NCBI GenBank assembly: GCA_001643675.2
Contig: LSRY02000043.1
Coordinates: 1-64,000 of the forward strand
Direction: 5' to 3'
Source: Monocercomonoides exilis
Lineage: Eukaryota; Preaxostyla; Oxymonadida; Polymastigidae
DNA length: 64,000 bases
Shown here: positions 43,603-55,120 of the stretch, in pieces
Layout: each line of letters opens with the position of its first letter
Numbering within the stretch: position 1 is the stretch's first letter
The notes under the pieces: model-generated
What the model saw: only the letters and a program-made list of their open reading frames with translations
What the model was told of the DNA's origin: nothing
Databases searched by the model: none
Translations under genes and position numbers: made by a program

Positions 43603-46412
43603 ATGTTCGCTGTTGCAACTATTTTTAAAGGTATGCTATAAAAGATTTTTTATCATAAATTATTGTTTAATTAAACAGAGCTTGGGGAAAAGGAAAATTC
43701 TTTGGTTGAAACAAATGGAAAAGTTGACATTCCTGCAAATCACAAAAAATGCAATGACATATATTGCTTAATTGCTTTCGGAGTTGTTGTATTGCTTTGG
43801 TTAATTTTATTCATATATTCATGTGCAGCTGCAAAGTTGTATATGTTTCTAAATCCGCAGGCATCAGAGTTTGTAAATATCGTAATTTGAAACATTTTCA
43901 CAAATTTATTAACGCACAACAAACATTTAGGGGAGTTTATTGTGGAGTGAAGACAAACGTCAGCGATCAACGGAAAAATACAAACTTATTCGTATATCGA
44001 TCTGAACAGTGGTGTGTTAAGTCTTGCCCCTCGAATAATGAACGATGCATGTGCAAGGGAGAAAATCCAAGCTCTTTAAACTCAAGTGAATGCGGAAGAA
44101 AAGGGTGCTATTACGTTTCATACGATTATTCTCCTGTGAATAAAGTGTGTATTGCGAAAGAATCAAGCGATACAGTTACAGAATTTGTCAATAGCTTCAT
44201 GGGTAGCTTTATAAGTGGTATATGGATGATAGTTGCAATCGCATTCATAGCAATTGCTCTTTGCGCAATCTGGATCGCTTTTATGGCATGTTGTGCACGT
44301 GGAATGGTTTGGTGTTGCCTTATCGGATCAGTTGTTGCTGTAGCAGTTGTAGGTCTTGCACTTTTCATCGTTGGAGTTATGTTTTTAATTGGTGCAATGG
44401 ATTCTGCAATGGATGGTTCTAACAACAACAAAACAAATTCAGCCGAGAATTTTTCAGGATCCACACAAATTCTTCCAGCAGTGATTTACAAAAACAATGG
44501 AGCGAGTCTATTATCTCTTCCTTCGGTACATGTGTACTCGATTCCTCAGATAACTAATGATACAAAATCTGAATCCAGATCCGAATTTGCTGAACATGTT
44601 ATTGCTTATTATGATCCTTATTATGATCCATACTACAATAATAACACGAATAACAATAGCACAAGTCGAACAAGCAAAAAACAACCAACTATTGGATCTA
44701 TTGTAGGTCCTGTATTGATGGTAGTAGGTGCGATCGTCTTATTGTCAATGTGTTGCTGTTCATGCTGCATGTACTGCGCTCGTGAGCGTATTGAGCTTGC
44801 TGCTCGTCTCACTGCAGAAACATCTTATGCAATTCGAACTAATCCTCTGCTGCCGGTCATAACCACTCTTGTTTCAATACTGACATTTGGGGTGTCAATT
44901 TTGTTTGTGCTTGGCATTTTATGCCTTGTGACTAGCTATCCGGTCAGAACTGTGAATGGAGTTCCTTTTATTGATGTTCCTGGCTACTCTGCCATCTGGT
45001 ACATCTTTTCTCTTTTTGGGTTTATTTGGATGGTAATGTTTTTGTCTGGAATAAACGAAATGACGATCGGAGGAACTATTGCGACATGGTACTTTTCCAG
45101 AGACAAAGCTAAAGTCTCTTGCTTCGAAACATTTAAAGCATTCTGGCGCACAATTCGCTACAGCCCAGGCAGCGTGGCATTCGGATCAGGATTAATTGCG
45201 CTGTGCGCTGTGCTGAGGATGCTGCAAGAGCAGGCGGCCAGCGTGTGCAAACAGGGCGGGTCTCCGCTGGTGCTGCTGTGCTGCTTGATTGATTGCATCC
45301 TGAGCTGCATTATGCAGTTCCTTGAGTACATCAACTCACAGGCTTATGTCATCATCTCGATCAAAGGAACTCCCTTTTTCGAAACAGGGAAGCAGTCAAT
45401 TTTGCTAATGATCAGAAACATCTTCAGATCAGCTGTTCTCAATTCTGTTATTCCGCTGGTGATGGGCATTGCAGAGACGCTTATCGTTCTTTTGAGTCTG
45501 TTTATTCTGTTTTTGATGGCCCGTCCGATGTGGTTTGGGTTAATGACACAGGAATATGCGATTGCGGCAGGGAAATTCACAGAGCTTGGGTGGATCTTGA
45601 ACGTGGTGATCGGACTTTTTGTGATTGTGTTTGTGGTGAGCACGATATTTGACACATACACGTTTGCCATTACGTCGATGTTCATTAGCTTCCTTCTGGA
45701 CGAGGAGATGGCCATTACAACTCCAACATGGGAGAAGTTTGGAAGCAAAAAGCTGCTGAAGCACATGGACGAGGCAGCAAGAAAGGGATATGAAAAGGCA
45801 TTGAAATACAAAGAGAAAGACGAATCGTTCGACATGAGCTATTGGAGCGTACCTGTTAAAGACGAGGGAGATGCAGAAGCTGCACCGCCTAATTCACTTC
45901 CTGCTCAGATTCAGCAACAACCGTATGTACCACCTCCTCAGCAGCCTTATCCCCAACAACCATATTCTCAACAACCATACCCCCAGCAGCCATATGCTCA
46001 GCCACCGCAACAGCCATATCCTCAACAGTATTACCCTCAACAACCGTATCCACAACAACCATATCCTCAACAACCATATGCCCAACCACCAATGGCTGGA
46101 AACTTAGTACCAATGCAGCCCATGCAGCCAATGCCAGAAGCGCCTCAAATGCAAACACTGTCGAATGACAAGGAGCAGCTCGAGGCTGAGATCAGTACGC
46201 CTGCTGCTCTTCCTGTTCATGTCCCTCCTCCACCTCCAAAGAGGGTTAAAAAGATAGAAGTTGATAGCGAGTCTTCAGGCAGCGATAGCGAATCTACTGA
46301 AAGCAGTAGCGATTCTAACGAAAGTAGTAGCGACTCATCAGAGGATGATCGATCGAATCGCAAGGGCAAAAAGACACGTCCGCAACCCAAGAGCAAAAAA
46401 GGGAGAAGATAA
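43603..46412 (+). CDS. Choline-transporter-like protein (CTL/SLC44 family), 899 aa
   Basis: Three exons: 43603-43630, 43679-43868 and 43931-46412. Introns have GTATGC..CAG and GTTTGT..TAG borders, and the exon lengths total 2700 nt. The first span (LIAFGVVVLLWLILFIYS, about 38-55) is followed by a Cys-rich exposed loop with the CTL signature GVYCGV...FVY..EQWCVKSCP, which is assembled only by splicing GA|GTTTGT. Eight to nine further hydrophobic segments and the late 'AYVIISIKGTPFFETGKQS' region also match CTL proteins, which move choline or related amines across the plasma membrane. The C-terminus is unusual: a P-Q-Q-P-Y tandem repeat (45900-46100) followed by a Ser/Asp/Glu acidic tract and a basic tail, probably cytosolic. 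ATG 43603 gives a short first exon and is the weakest part of the model. Confidence 0.87.
45910..46095 (+). repeat. Coding tandem repeat, PQQPY units
   Basis: About a dozen imperfect 15-bp units (CCTCAACAACCATAT-like) encode PQQPY/PQQYY in the cytosolic tail of the transporter. Such tracts can bind WW, SH3 or profilin-type partners, but nothing in the window names one. Confidence 0.9.
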
Positions 46413-47658
46413 AGATACGATTGAAAAAGAAAGAGAGAGAAGTTATTTTGGAGTATTTCTTTATCTTTTTTTCAAGGATTTTATTTACAAATATATCATT
46501 AAACTTGTGTATTATTGACTTTCAATAATTTTTAAGCTTTTTCACAAGATATGATTTTATTAAATTTTGTTTTTTTTATTTTTATTTTTTTCTGTCTTTC
46601 ATTATTTTGAACGAATTATTTTTATGAAATTGCACATTTTGATGTGATTTCTATATGTGTTGGAATTTAATTTTTTGTGTTTGTTTTTAAGATTTCGATA
46701 TTATAACAGCTTTACTATGTGTTCTTTATTCTAAATTTGTATTGTCAAAATTTCTTTTCTATTCTTTCCTTTTTTAATTTTTTATTGAATTTTTGGATAC
46801 TGTTTCCTTATTGGAAATGATAAATGTGACTTTTCAATATTTTTTAAAAAAAAATATGTATTTTCCCCTGAAGTCTTTTTACTTAATTAAATATTATTTG
46901 ATGTGAATAAAGACAAAATTTGCCTCGTTAAATGGAATTGTTTCAAAAACAATTCATTATTTGAATATATCGAATGAACAGTCTTTGATATCCAATTAAA
47001 AGGGAAAAAAAGAAGGAAAGAAAAAAGAACTTTTTCATAACACTGTAAAATTATTTATTAATGATTGGAGTCTTTTAAGAAGTTTGCAAAGTGGAGAAAA
47101 AACACCAAGAATCAAAATTGTGAAAAGGGACAATCAAAGAACGATTAAAAAAGATAAAATAGTATTTTCAAACGTGAAAAAAACTCGTATAAATTAGGAT
47201 AGCGTTCGAAAGCACAGTAATTAGAAATTCATTTAATAATAATTTTTAAATAAAAAAAAAATTATTAAACTAAATTATAATATAAATTATAATATTTTTT
47301 AGAAACAACTGTAATAAAACGTTTATTTTTTTAAAATCCTTTTTGATAAATTCACCAACATGTCTTGAGAATGAACTTCACTTTCACAATTCACAATTTT
47401 CCAAAAAGTCGTTTAATTTCACATCAATGGTTTAACTTTGATCAAACAGTTGGAAAAAAAATGAAAATTGTTTTTATAAAAAGTAACATTGTTTGGAATA
47501 ACAAATTAATTCAAAAATACTTAATTGTACACAAGAGATGTGAAAGTTGTTGAATTGAAAAAATTATGACAATCAAAATATTGTTTAAAATATAACTTTG
47601 TAATAGTGAAAAAAAGGACATTTATCGGGAAAATGAAGATTCAATGAAATAAATTTAT
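46413..47658. other. Convergent intergenic region, no gene seen
   Basis: The region lies between the 3' ends of two convergent genes and is very AT-rich. A 62-codon frame at 47365-47553 has no motif. No transposon ends were recognised. Confidence 0.6.
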
Positions 47659-48296
47659 TTATTGAGGGTTAAGTTTGAAGTCAATCTGGAAGTTCAGGAG
47701 AATTTCAAACACAAACACAACTGTTATAAAGATGAATTCAGTAAGAGTGTAGTTAATGAAACGAGTGTTCTGATTTTTCGAGTAGTACCAATAACCTCCA
47801 CAGGTTCTGAGATAGTAAATCCATGTGAAGATAAAGTGGATAAGCGTTCCAATCAAATACAAGTAAATAAAGACTGAATTCTTGCACGGGATTATCATCA
47901 ACACGCACACAACGATGCCAATTATGCTACATATGAATAATGTAATAATGCTCCAATCAATGGAATTCTTATATCCACATTGACCTTCAAAGAAAAAGTG
48001 AATCATCCAAAACACAGTTGTTCCGACAAACATGCATAATTGGAAAATAATAAACCATTTACTCCCTAAATAAAAGCAAAATCAACGTTATCAATTTAGA
48101 TATTTCTATTAAATTTAAAGAAAGAAGACATACATGGGAAGCACAATGTTTTAGACTTTGCAATATAATGAAGCAAAACAATCACGAACATGCACGTTTG
48201 GATAATCAAAATTATGATTGCAAATGCAAATAATGCATCTCTAGTTGAGGTGCAAGATTTAACATAATCTTTTGCTGCTGATAATTCGAAGTCCAT
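47659..48296 (-). CDS. Five-span hypothetical membrane protein (189 aa)
   Basis: Two exons, 48296-48134 and 48065-47659, joined across a GTATGT..TTTAG intron. The junction forms a Trp codon and the total is 570 nt. Hydrophobic segments occur at about 20-46, 57-79, 92-114, 121-142 and 164-186, with almost no loops, so the protein is nearly all membrane. A short CGG/CGY motif (LRTCGGYWYY) precedes the last span. It resembles small polytopic families of the TMEM/MARVEL kind in layout, but no family is recognised. It is convergent with the transporter gene. Confidence 0.72.
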
Positions 48297-48622
48297 TTAA
48301 AATATTAACTATAAAACTGATGCCCCATTATTTCGTACAGTTAAAGTATCCTATTTAGGGTTCTTTTTTCCGGAAATGTTTTCAAAAATGTAATGATTCC
48401 AAAAATTGTCTTCAAGTTGGTATTATTTGTGAAAAGACTATTATTTGATGATTATCAAAAGTCAAATCTAATAATGGTTACACAATTAGGATGGTTATCT
48501 TTCTGTATTCACATGGATACATTTTCATAAAAATTCATTAAATTTGAATTCATATATTCTTTATTTTCTATTTTCTTTTCTTTCCATAATATTGATCATG
48601 TTAGAAAATTTTGTATATCATT
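48297..48622. other. Divergent intergenic region, no gene seen
   Basis: A spacer of about 325 bp between divergently oriented genes, presumably holding both promoters. No conserved box could be identified by eye. Confidence 0.5.
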
Positions 48623-50417
48623 ATGCAAAATAAAGCTGATAAAAATATTATCGATGGTTTGCTTTCTTAAGTTGATTTATAGTGACTTATGTATTCATTG
48701 AATGGTTTTTTATATCTGGAATAATATTACAAAATGTACATAAAATAAAAGCAGATGAAAAATTGCTTTCAGATTGGGAGATTAGCTTGATTGCGAGAGA
48801 GAAAGAAAGGCAACAATTGTTTGAACAGGAGCATAGTTTGGCTGTGGAAAGAATGAGAGTATGCTGCAAAAATATTTTTTTAGTATAATTTTTTTATAGA
48901 AACTTCAAGAAGAAAGAAATGAAATGAAAAATGCTGTATTTTTACAACACGTTTTTGATTTAGCTGATGAACATGAAAAATTCTTCCTCAAAATTACTGG
49001 AGACATTGCAAGAAAAGAGACAAAAGAAAATCTTGTGAAGCAACTTGAATTTAATGAATGGAATGAAAAAGTTTTCTGTAGAACGCAAAAATGTGTTGAA
49101 AATTCCATTATCCATAAAAAGCAAAGTAGGACATCAGAACAATGTAAATCTTTACAGGAATTTAATCAAATAGAACCAAATTCAAAACATCATCTTCTTC
49201 CATACTCAAAGGAAACTGTAAACTTTCATCAAAAGGATCTTTTAGACTCTAAAGCTCCAATATCATTCACTTCGGGTACCTCATTTGAGTTTGATAATGA
49301 AGAACTTACCAGATCAGCAAAAAAAGAAATTCCAAAATTACCATTGATATCACTCACGACCTTTGATACGAAGCAACCCTCGTTTGAACCATTATTTACG
49401 ACATCTCCACGATTTCTTACAAGCAGACCAGTTCCAAACAAATATCATTCATCATACAAAAGGAAATGGCGAAGGCAAAGATTAGGAATTCGAGACTCCC
49501 TTGTGACTTCAAGGGAATGTGGAAGTAAAAGAGAGTTGGTTGTATTAGCTGCGAATGACAGAAGTCCTGAAAAAAGAGAAAAGACGTGCAACTTTCGTGT
49601 TTCTGGCCAAGGCAAAGTGGATGCGCATGGCATGTCTATTTCAACGAGTGTGCCCAAAGAAATAGAACAAATCTCTCCTTCCTCTTTTCTTCAAATCATT
49701 ATGTCGCCAAAGACATCTGCTTCTTCGTGCTCAACAGAACTTTCAAATTCACTTTCGTCGCATCGTCGTTCTTGCGACCCGTCTTCTTTTCCTCTTCCGC
49801 TGGAGATCAACAGCCCCAAAACGTCTTATTCCCTCCGCTCGTCTTTCCAACGTGACGGCTTGGCAACCGCTCCGTCGCTTTCTTCTCGTTTTTCTCGCAC
49901 TCGGCGCTCTTTCCAAAGAGACACACAGCATCTCCCTTCGCTCAAAAGCCAGGACAGCCTGCACAGCTGCCTCACCCCACGCGCTTCAACGACGCAATCC
50001 TCTTTTCGCTCATCAAAAAAACCGGCAGATTATCCTCAAACTTCCTCTGCTTCTGCGTTTTCTCCGACTTTTTCTTCGTTTGCCCCTTCTCCTCTGTCGA
50101 TCTACTCCTCTCCTTCGGCGCCTGTGTTCGGTACGCGCTTCTCTATCGACCCGACGGTGTGGGGCAGCGCTCAAAACTGCGCGTTTTCTGATCGCTCGCC
50201 TTTTGTCGCTTCGAAGAAGAAGGATCTGTTTATTCCGCACAAATTCGAAGAAACAATGAACTGGAACTCATTCGACACGGAAAGCGCTGAAGAGATCAAA
50301 AGGCTCAATTGGCCAAAGTCGATGAAAAAACCGTATTTTTGCATTGATAACACGGCAAAGATATTCAATCAAGATTTGAGAAAGAAAAATGAAGATTTGG
50401 ATAAAAAAGGTGATTGA
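48623..50417 (+). CDS. Ser-rich protein with N-terminal charged helix (about 551 aa), unknown
   Basis: Three exons: 48623-48656, a second ending at 48858, and 48900-50417. The first intron starts GTTTGC and ends at a tandem acceptor AAAG/CAG (48751 or 48754); both keep the frame. ATG 48623 was chosen because MQNKADKNIID joins in phase to the helix that follows. Residues about 12-110 are a charged heptad-like helix (LLSDWEISLIAREKERQQLF, MKNAVFLQHVFDLADEHEKF). The remainder is Ser/Thr/Pro-rich and low in complexity with basic patches (YKRKWRRQRLG). Base composition of the last 700 bp is much GC-richer than neighbours. In organisation it resembles the genes at 52449-54075 and 60550-62396, with a structured charged part plus Ser-rich stretches. 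A cytoskeletal role is only a guess. Confidence 0.7.
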
Positions 50418-50764
50418 ATAGTTGATAATTATAAGTGCATATATTTTTTTTTTCTTTTTTAATTTTTTGAAGTCATTATTTATTATATTTATTATAACTT
50501 TATTTGCAAATGCATTTTTGAAACAAGTTATCAGTTATGTCTTAATTTATGGAAAGATATTTACAAATACAAAAGAATAAACAAATATTTATTTTTTTTA
50601 TTAAACAAAAATAAAGATGCAAAAAACAATGAATATAAAAAAACAATAATAAACGTCCAATTTTTTTATTTTTTTATTTTTGTGTTATGTTTTCAAAATT
50701 CAATTAAGCATCCAGCACTTGCATCCAGAATTTCGAAAAAATGTTTAAGGGATATCATTAAAGA
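50418..50764. other. Intergenic, no gene seen
   Basis: AT-rich spacer between two genes on the same strand. No feature is recognised. Confidence 0.5.
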
Positions 50765-51402
50765 ATGATTCATTCTATTGTAATAACAAATACAGAGGGA
50801 TATATTGTTTTTAGTGAGTATTTTGTTGAAATGAAAAGTGAGGAAAGAGCTGAGTGGAATCAAAAACTTTTCGAAAAGACGCAATATGACTGGAGCCTTG
50901 GTGGGGAGCAATGTTGCATGATAGGCTCATTACTGTGCGTTTTTGCCCAAGTAAATGATGCGCGAATTTTTGTAGTTGGAGAAGAGGATGAAATACTATG
51001 TATGCTTTGATGATTTTAACGAGAAAAGAGATTTATAATTTTAAAAATCGATTTTGTTTCTTTTCTTTTAATTTTATTTTTTGTGGAAATGAATTCAATT
51101 ACCAAATGTTATATTTTTTTCCTCCTATTGAAAAGTGTATCATTTTCTTGAGTCGCTGCTGACGGTTCTGCAGAAAGTTGTTTTAAAAACAAAAATCACT
51201 TGGAATGGGATTGTTGAGGACTATCCAAAAGTTAGCTTAGCAGTCAGAGAGATGGTTAGTTCGGTATGTTTCTTGTTGCATTTCTTCCCCTCTCTTCACA
51301 AATTGTTCATTTCTTTCAAAGGGTCGAGTGGAACATTTGAATGCTGATCCAATCGACAACATTTTGAAGTTGAAGCAACCTTATTGCAAGGACAAGCATT
51401 GA
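50765..51402 (+). CDS. Longin-domain vesicle-coat small subunit (coatomer zeta/AP sigma/TSET-like), 147 aa
   Basis: Three exons, 50765-50999, 51136-51263 and 51322-51402, total 444 nt. The introns are GTATGC..AAAAG and GTATGT..CAAAG. The protein starts MIHSIVITNTEGYIVFSEYF, the first longin strand pair, then 'EERAEWNQKLFEKT', 'QCCMIGSLLCVFAQVNDARI', and after the first junction 'YHFLESLLTVLQKVVLKTKI'. It closes with 'VREMVSSGRVEHLNADPIDN'. The order beta-beta-helix-beta-beta-helix-helix and the final 'DEhv..G.v.e.....v' pattern match small adaptor/coat subunits, which hold a large subunit on transport-vesicle membranes. Length agrees with the family (about 140-180). Whether it is COPI zeta, an AP sigma or the TSET small subunit cannot be settled by eye. 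Confidence 0.68.
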
Positions 51403-52448
51403 ACATTAAGCAGCATTGCAAAAAAAATATACATTTCAATTGTTGAACTTCATTTCACAAATGTGATGTCCGAAAGCAGTTTGCCAATATCTCCCAAAAA
51501 TGCTTAGAATTCATTTAACTTTGAAAAAATCACTTCATCGCAATTTTGTTAAAATGTAGTTTATTATTTGCATCTATAGTTTCTTTTTATTGTTGAAATT
51601 AAATATTTTAGAAACCAACTGTTTTTTTTTTCTTTATTTGACAAATGAAAGAGTTGTTTTTGGAGGTAAAGATGAAAATTCGTTTCAGAAACCAAATGAA
51701 AAAGTAAATACAAGCAAATACAGAGCTCAATTTTCCAAATAGAGGAACTCCTGTTTTTCTGAAATATTCACGATGGTAATTTCAGGGAAATAATTTCTTT
51801 TGTAATTTTTTTGGTTCGTTCTTCTTCAAACAAGTTCATTTTATTTTAAATATTTCTCCAAGCTCTCGATTGTTGGTAAATGTGGTGTGTGAAGTCTACA
51901 TAAAGGAGGCTAATTATTATTGGGACAAAAAAAAAATAAAAATGAAAGTAAAAATGAAAAAAATACAAGAAAGATATTTCAAAAACAAATTGTGAAGTGA
52001 AGCAGGAATCTAAATGGTTACATTTATGAAGTAAAAGAAATATTGTTAATGAAAATACTTTGTAATTGTGTTGAATGTTCCGATAAAAATAATTATTGTT
52101 CGGCTTCTTTATTATGCTTTCTTTGCTGGTAATTGCTGGAGAAGAATATGAGGAATTTGCAGAGCATTGCGTTTATCAATGGTGAATATACACACAAACA
52201 ACAAGAAAATACAGAAATCAGTATGCAAAAAATTCCAATGCAGAAGAAGAAGAAGAAGAAAAGAAAATTATTTGAAACAGTTTTAAAAAAAAAAGGAAAA
52301 AAAAATTGACAAGTGTTTTCTTAAAGAGAAAAACATCCAACAATGATGGTGCTCTCTCTTCGAAGCACAACGATTTCAATCTCTCTTTCTCCCTCTCTTC
52401 CTCTCCTTCTCTCTTCCTCCTTTCAAATACAACAATCAGAAAGATATA
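51403..52448. other. Convergent intergenic region, no gene seen
   Basis: One kilobase of AT-rich DNA between convergent genes. A + frame at 52306-52608 is the antisense of the next gene's last exon. No repeat family member was recognised. Confidence 0.6.
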
Positions 52449-54075
52449 TCAGCATACAGAAATAAGACGCGGTGTAAAAGTGACCCCTTCCATTTCCTTC
52501 TCTTCTATCATCTTTTTGATCTTCTTTTCCTGCTCCTTCCGCTGCTCTTCCCACTCAGCACTTCGCTTTTCAAAGGGGGGAAGCGAAGCAGCAAGCCTGT
52601 GGGAATAGAAATGGTTGGCAAAACAAACAACAGATTCATAGTGAAAAAGGAAAAAAAAAATTATTTCAAAGTCGAATAAGCAAAATACATAAATTCAAAA
52701 AAGATTTCAAAATATCAAGTCATTCTCTATCATCTCATAATATCATTAACTCAAAAAATCATTTCCTCACCAAAAGTTGTGTGCGATGAATGATAAACAC
52801 ACTTGTGGCTCATCTTTTCTGCTTCCAGTTTTGGTTTGTGTGGCGCTATCAGCTCTTCCTCCTTCAGCACTTGTGCCTCAACCAGCTTTCTGTTCTCCTG
52901 AATCTCATTCCTCTTCAAATACAGCAAGTGAGTGCGATGCAGCGGAGACGAAGAGAAAGAAGAAGAAGATGATGATGATGATGATGAAAGGGAAGGAGAA
53001 GAAAGAGAAGAAAGAGAAGGCGAATTTGCACTGGCTGTGTTTGTCCGAGAAGACGAGCGTGTCGAAGAAAGCGTCTGAGAAAGATGTTCATCGGCAGCCA
53101 GAGCAGACGTCAGCACAGATACATCAGCAGGCTCATCAGCAACCTCACCAGACGGTGCTGCTGTTTGTGGTGAAGTGAGTGCGTCTGCAGAAGATGCCTG
53201 AGAAGGAGAAGAAGGAGAAGCAGAAGGAGAAGAATGCTGAAGTTGTGTTTTGAGAGGCAACGACTTCGAAAACCGAGGAGAGGAAAGAGATTGATGCGCA
53301 AACGACGCCTCAGCGCTCTTTCCAGGCGATTGTGTGTGTGCCAGCTGTTTGGAAGACAAAGAAGAAGGAGAGGAAGGAGGAGAAGAAGAGGAGGAGGACA
53401 AAGACGAAGTGAGAGAGGCTGAAAGAAGCGGGGTGTGTGTGTTCGAATGTGGTGTGGAATGACGTGTGATGAGTTTGGGGGTGAAGGTGCACTCAGGATC
53501 GATTGGCTCAGGCAGCGGTTCTGCAGAAGAAATGGCACAAACACAATATTATTCCATGTTTTGAATTGGATGAGGGAAAGAGAAGGGGGGAAGGGAAAAA
53601 GTTTGATATAATTCAATGAAATAAGGGAAAACAGGATTGTTGCACAATTTTTGGAGTAACAGATAAAATTATTATTGAAAAAAGTGTTTCAAAAAGCAAA
53701 GAATATAAAGCTTCACAGACCTTCTATTTTCTTTTTTGCCTCCACGATTCCATCTTTAAAAGCCTTTTGTGTTGATGTTTTCCCGTAATTTTGAGCCAAA
53801 ATTCTCGACCTTTCGCAGATAGTTGGTGAGTGTGTGCATTCGGCTGGCTTGTCTTTCTTTCTTCGTTCCTCCTCTTTTCTCAGCATCTCTTCTCGCTCTC
53901 TCATTCTCTCTTCATGCTTTTCCTTTGCCAACTCTTTTCTCTCTTCAACATTCAGCTCCCGAAGCGATGGCGCATCAGAAAAAAAGCTTCTTTGGGAAGT
54001 CAAAGAAGCAGGAGTATTTAAAGGCGTATTGTTTTGAGTGCTCTTTGGTGTTTGAATTTTTATCTCTTCCATCAT
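52449..54075 (-). CDS. Ser-rich protein with three [C/V]T.[ST]P motifs (406 aa), unknown
   Basis: Three exons, 54075-53721, 53520-52803 and 52596-52449, total 1221 nt. Introns are GTCTGT..TGCAG and GTGTGT..CACAG. The second donor was chosen upstream of a GTGAGG site because only it keeps frame. Residues about 40-75 are a charged helix (LNVEERKELAKEKHEERMRE). A motif then recurs at wide spacing: AECTHSPTI, PECTFTPKLI and, after the last splice, GVTFTPRLIS. Between them lies a long Ser/Pro/Ala low-complexity region, and a second charged helix (RSAEWEEQRKEQEKKIKKMI) precedes the end. 'CTFxPK' repeats are known from several flagellate cytoskeleton-associated proteins, which makes that role a reasonable but unproved idea. 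The last exon ends two residues after the third motif. Confidence 0.72.
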
Positions 54076-55118
54076 TGACTTTCATTCAAGAATAATTATA
54101 TTACAAATGTTTGCATAATAGTATGTTCAAAATTTTTGAGATGCACACTCTGTGAACAAGTTCTGCTTCCTGTATAGCATATAAACGATCAAATACAGTT
54201 CCGTCTTTTGACGGATGAAATGAAGGCGTGTCTAATGCCTTCATTTGTTGAGAAGCTATTGCTATTTAAAATTTGTTAATATTCATCTTTTGAATCTTTC
54301 GGAAAATAATCAATCAAACTTGTTTTTTCTGTTGTGCCCTTTACAAGAACTGGACATTTTTCTATTATTCCATATGTTTCTTCTTTGTTTCGAACAGGAA
54401 GAGGACCATCTAATAGAAGAGGGTGATCCTGCTAAGAGTTGAGGATTACGCAATAAAATAATAATATCCATATTCAAGCCTAACAACAGATGAGTCATAC
54501 CATTGATATTTGAAAAGCTGTACTTGAAACTTTTGGAGTACCAGCATTTTTAGTCAAAGATTTTGAAAATTTAGTCTAAAGCAAATTTTTTATCAGACAG
54601 TATTTCATCAAAATAACAAAATTCAAATATTAAAATGTATTTCAAATAAATTACAACTTTGACAGATTCTAGTTTTGCATTTGCTGAAGTTAAAGATTTA
54701 ATTTTTTGTAAGTTTTTGGTATATTAAATTGTTGAATAAATTAAATGCATTGAGTCAAACATGCACTCTCTGAAATTGTATCCAGGTATCTGTTTGTCAT
54801 GAAAATCAGCTGCCACAAATAAGATTTTTAAGCGAATGTGGATAAATCAGCATATATTACACTTTAGATCATTCAAAAAGATAAAGTTTTTTTTAAATTA
54901 TCCCCAACTATTTCATTAATATGAAAACCAAAAAAGACAGGGATATTACGAAAAAGAAAGAATTGCTTTGGGTTTTTCTGGAATATCAGTGAAGAAATGA
55001 TTTTTGTCGAAAGAATGTTCAATTTCCTGCACAACATTAATTTTTCTATTAACAGGTTTAACTATTTGTAATTAAAAATTTTCATTCGGTATTTTAAGTT
55101 TTTGACATTTCAATTCGT
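54076..55118. other. Intergenic, possible structured element inside
   Basis: A 1-kb AT-rich region. Frames at 54245-54442 (+) and 54310-54498 (-) overlap each other and have no support. It contains a pair of strong adjacent hairpins (54213-54244, listed separately). Confidence 0.5.
54213..54244. other. Two adjacent perfect hairpins, possible structured RNA
   Basis: CCGTC-TTTT-GACGG and, six bases later, ATGAAGGC-GTGTCTAAT-GCCTTCAT are two perfect stems in otherwise AT-rich intergenic DNA. A GATGAAAT word resembling a box C lies between them, but no box D was recognised. It could be a small non-coding RNA, a 5'UTR structure or chance. No known RNA family was matched. Confidence 0.25.
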
Positions 55119-55120
55119 TA

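Noticed and set aside
53310-53616. Alternative open frames in the Ser-rich gene region around 53 kb on both strands
   Set aside because: Exon 2 of the minus-strand model explains the frame with motif and splice support; the others are low-complexity shadows.
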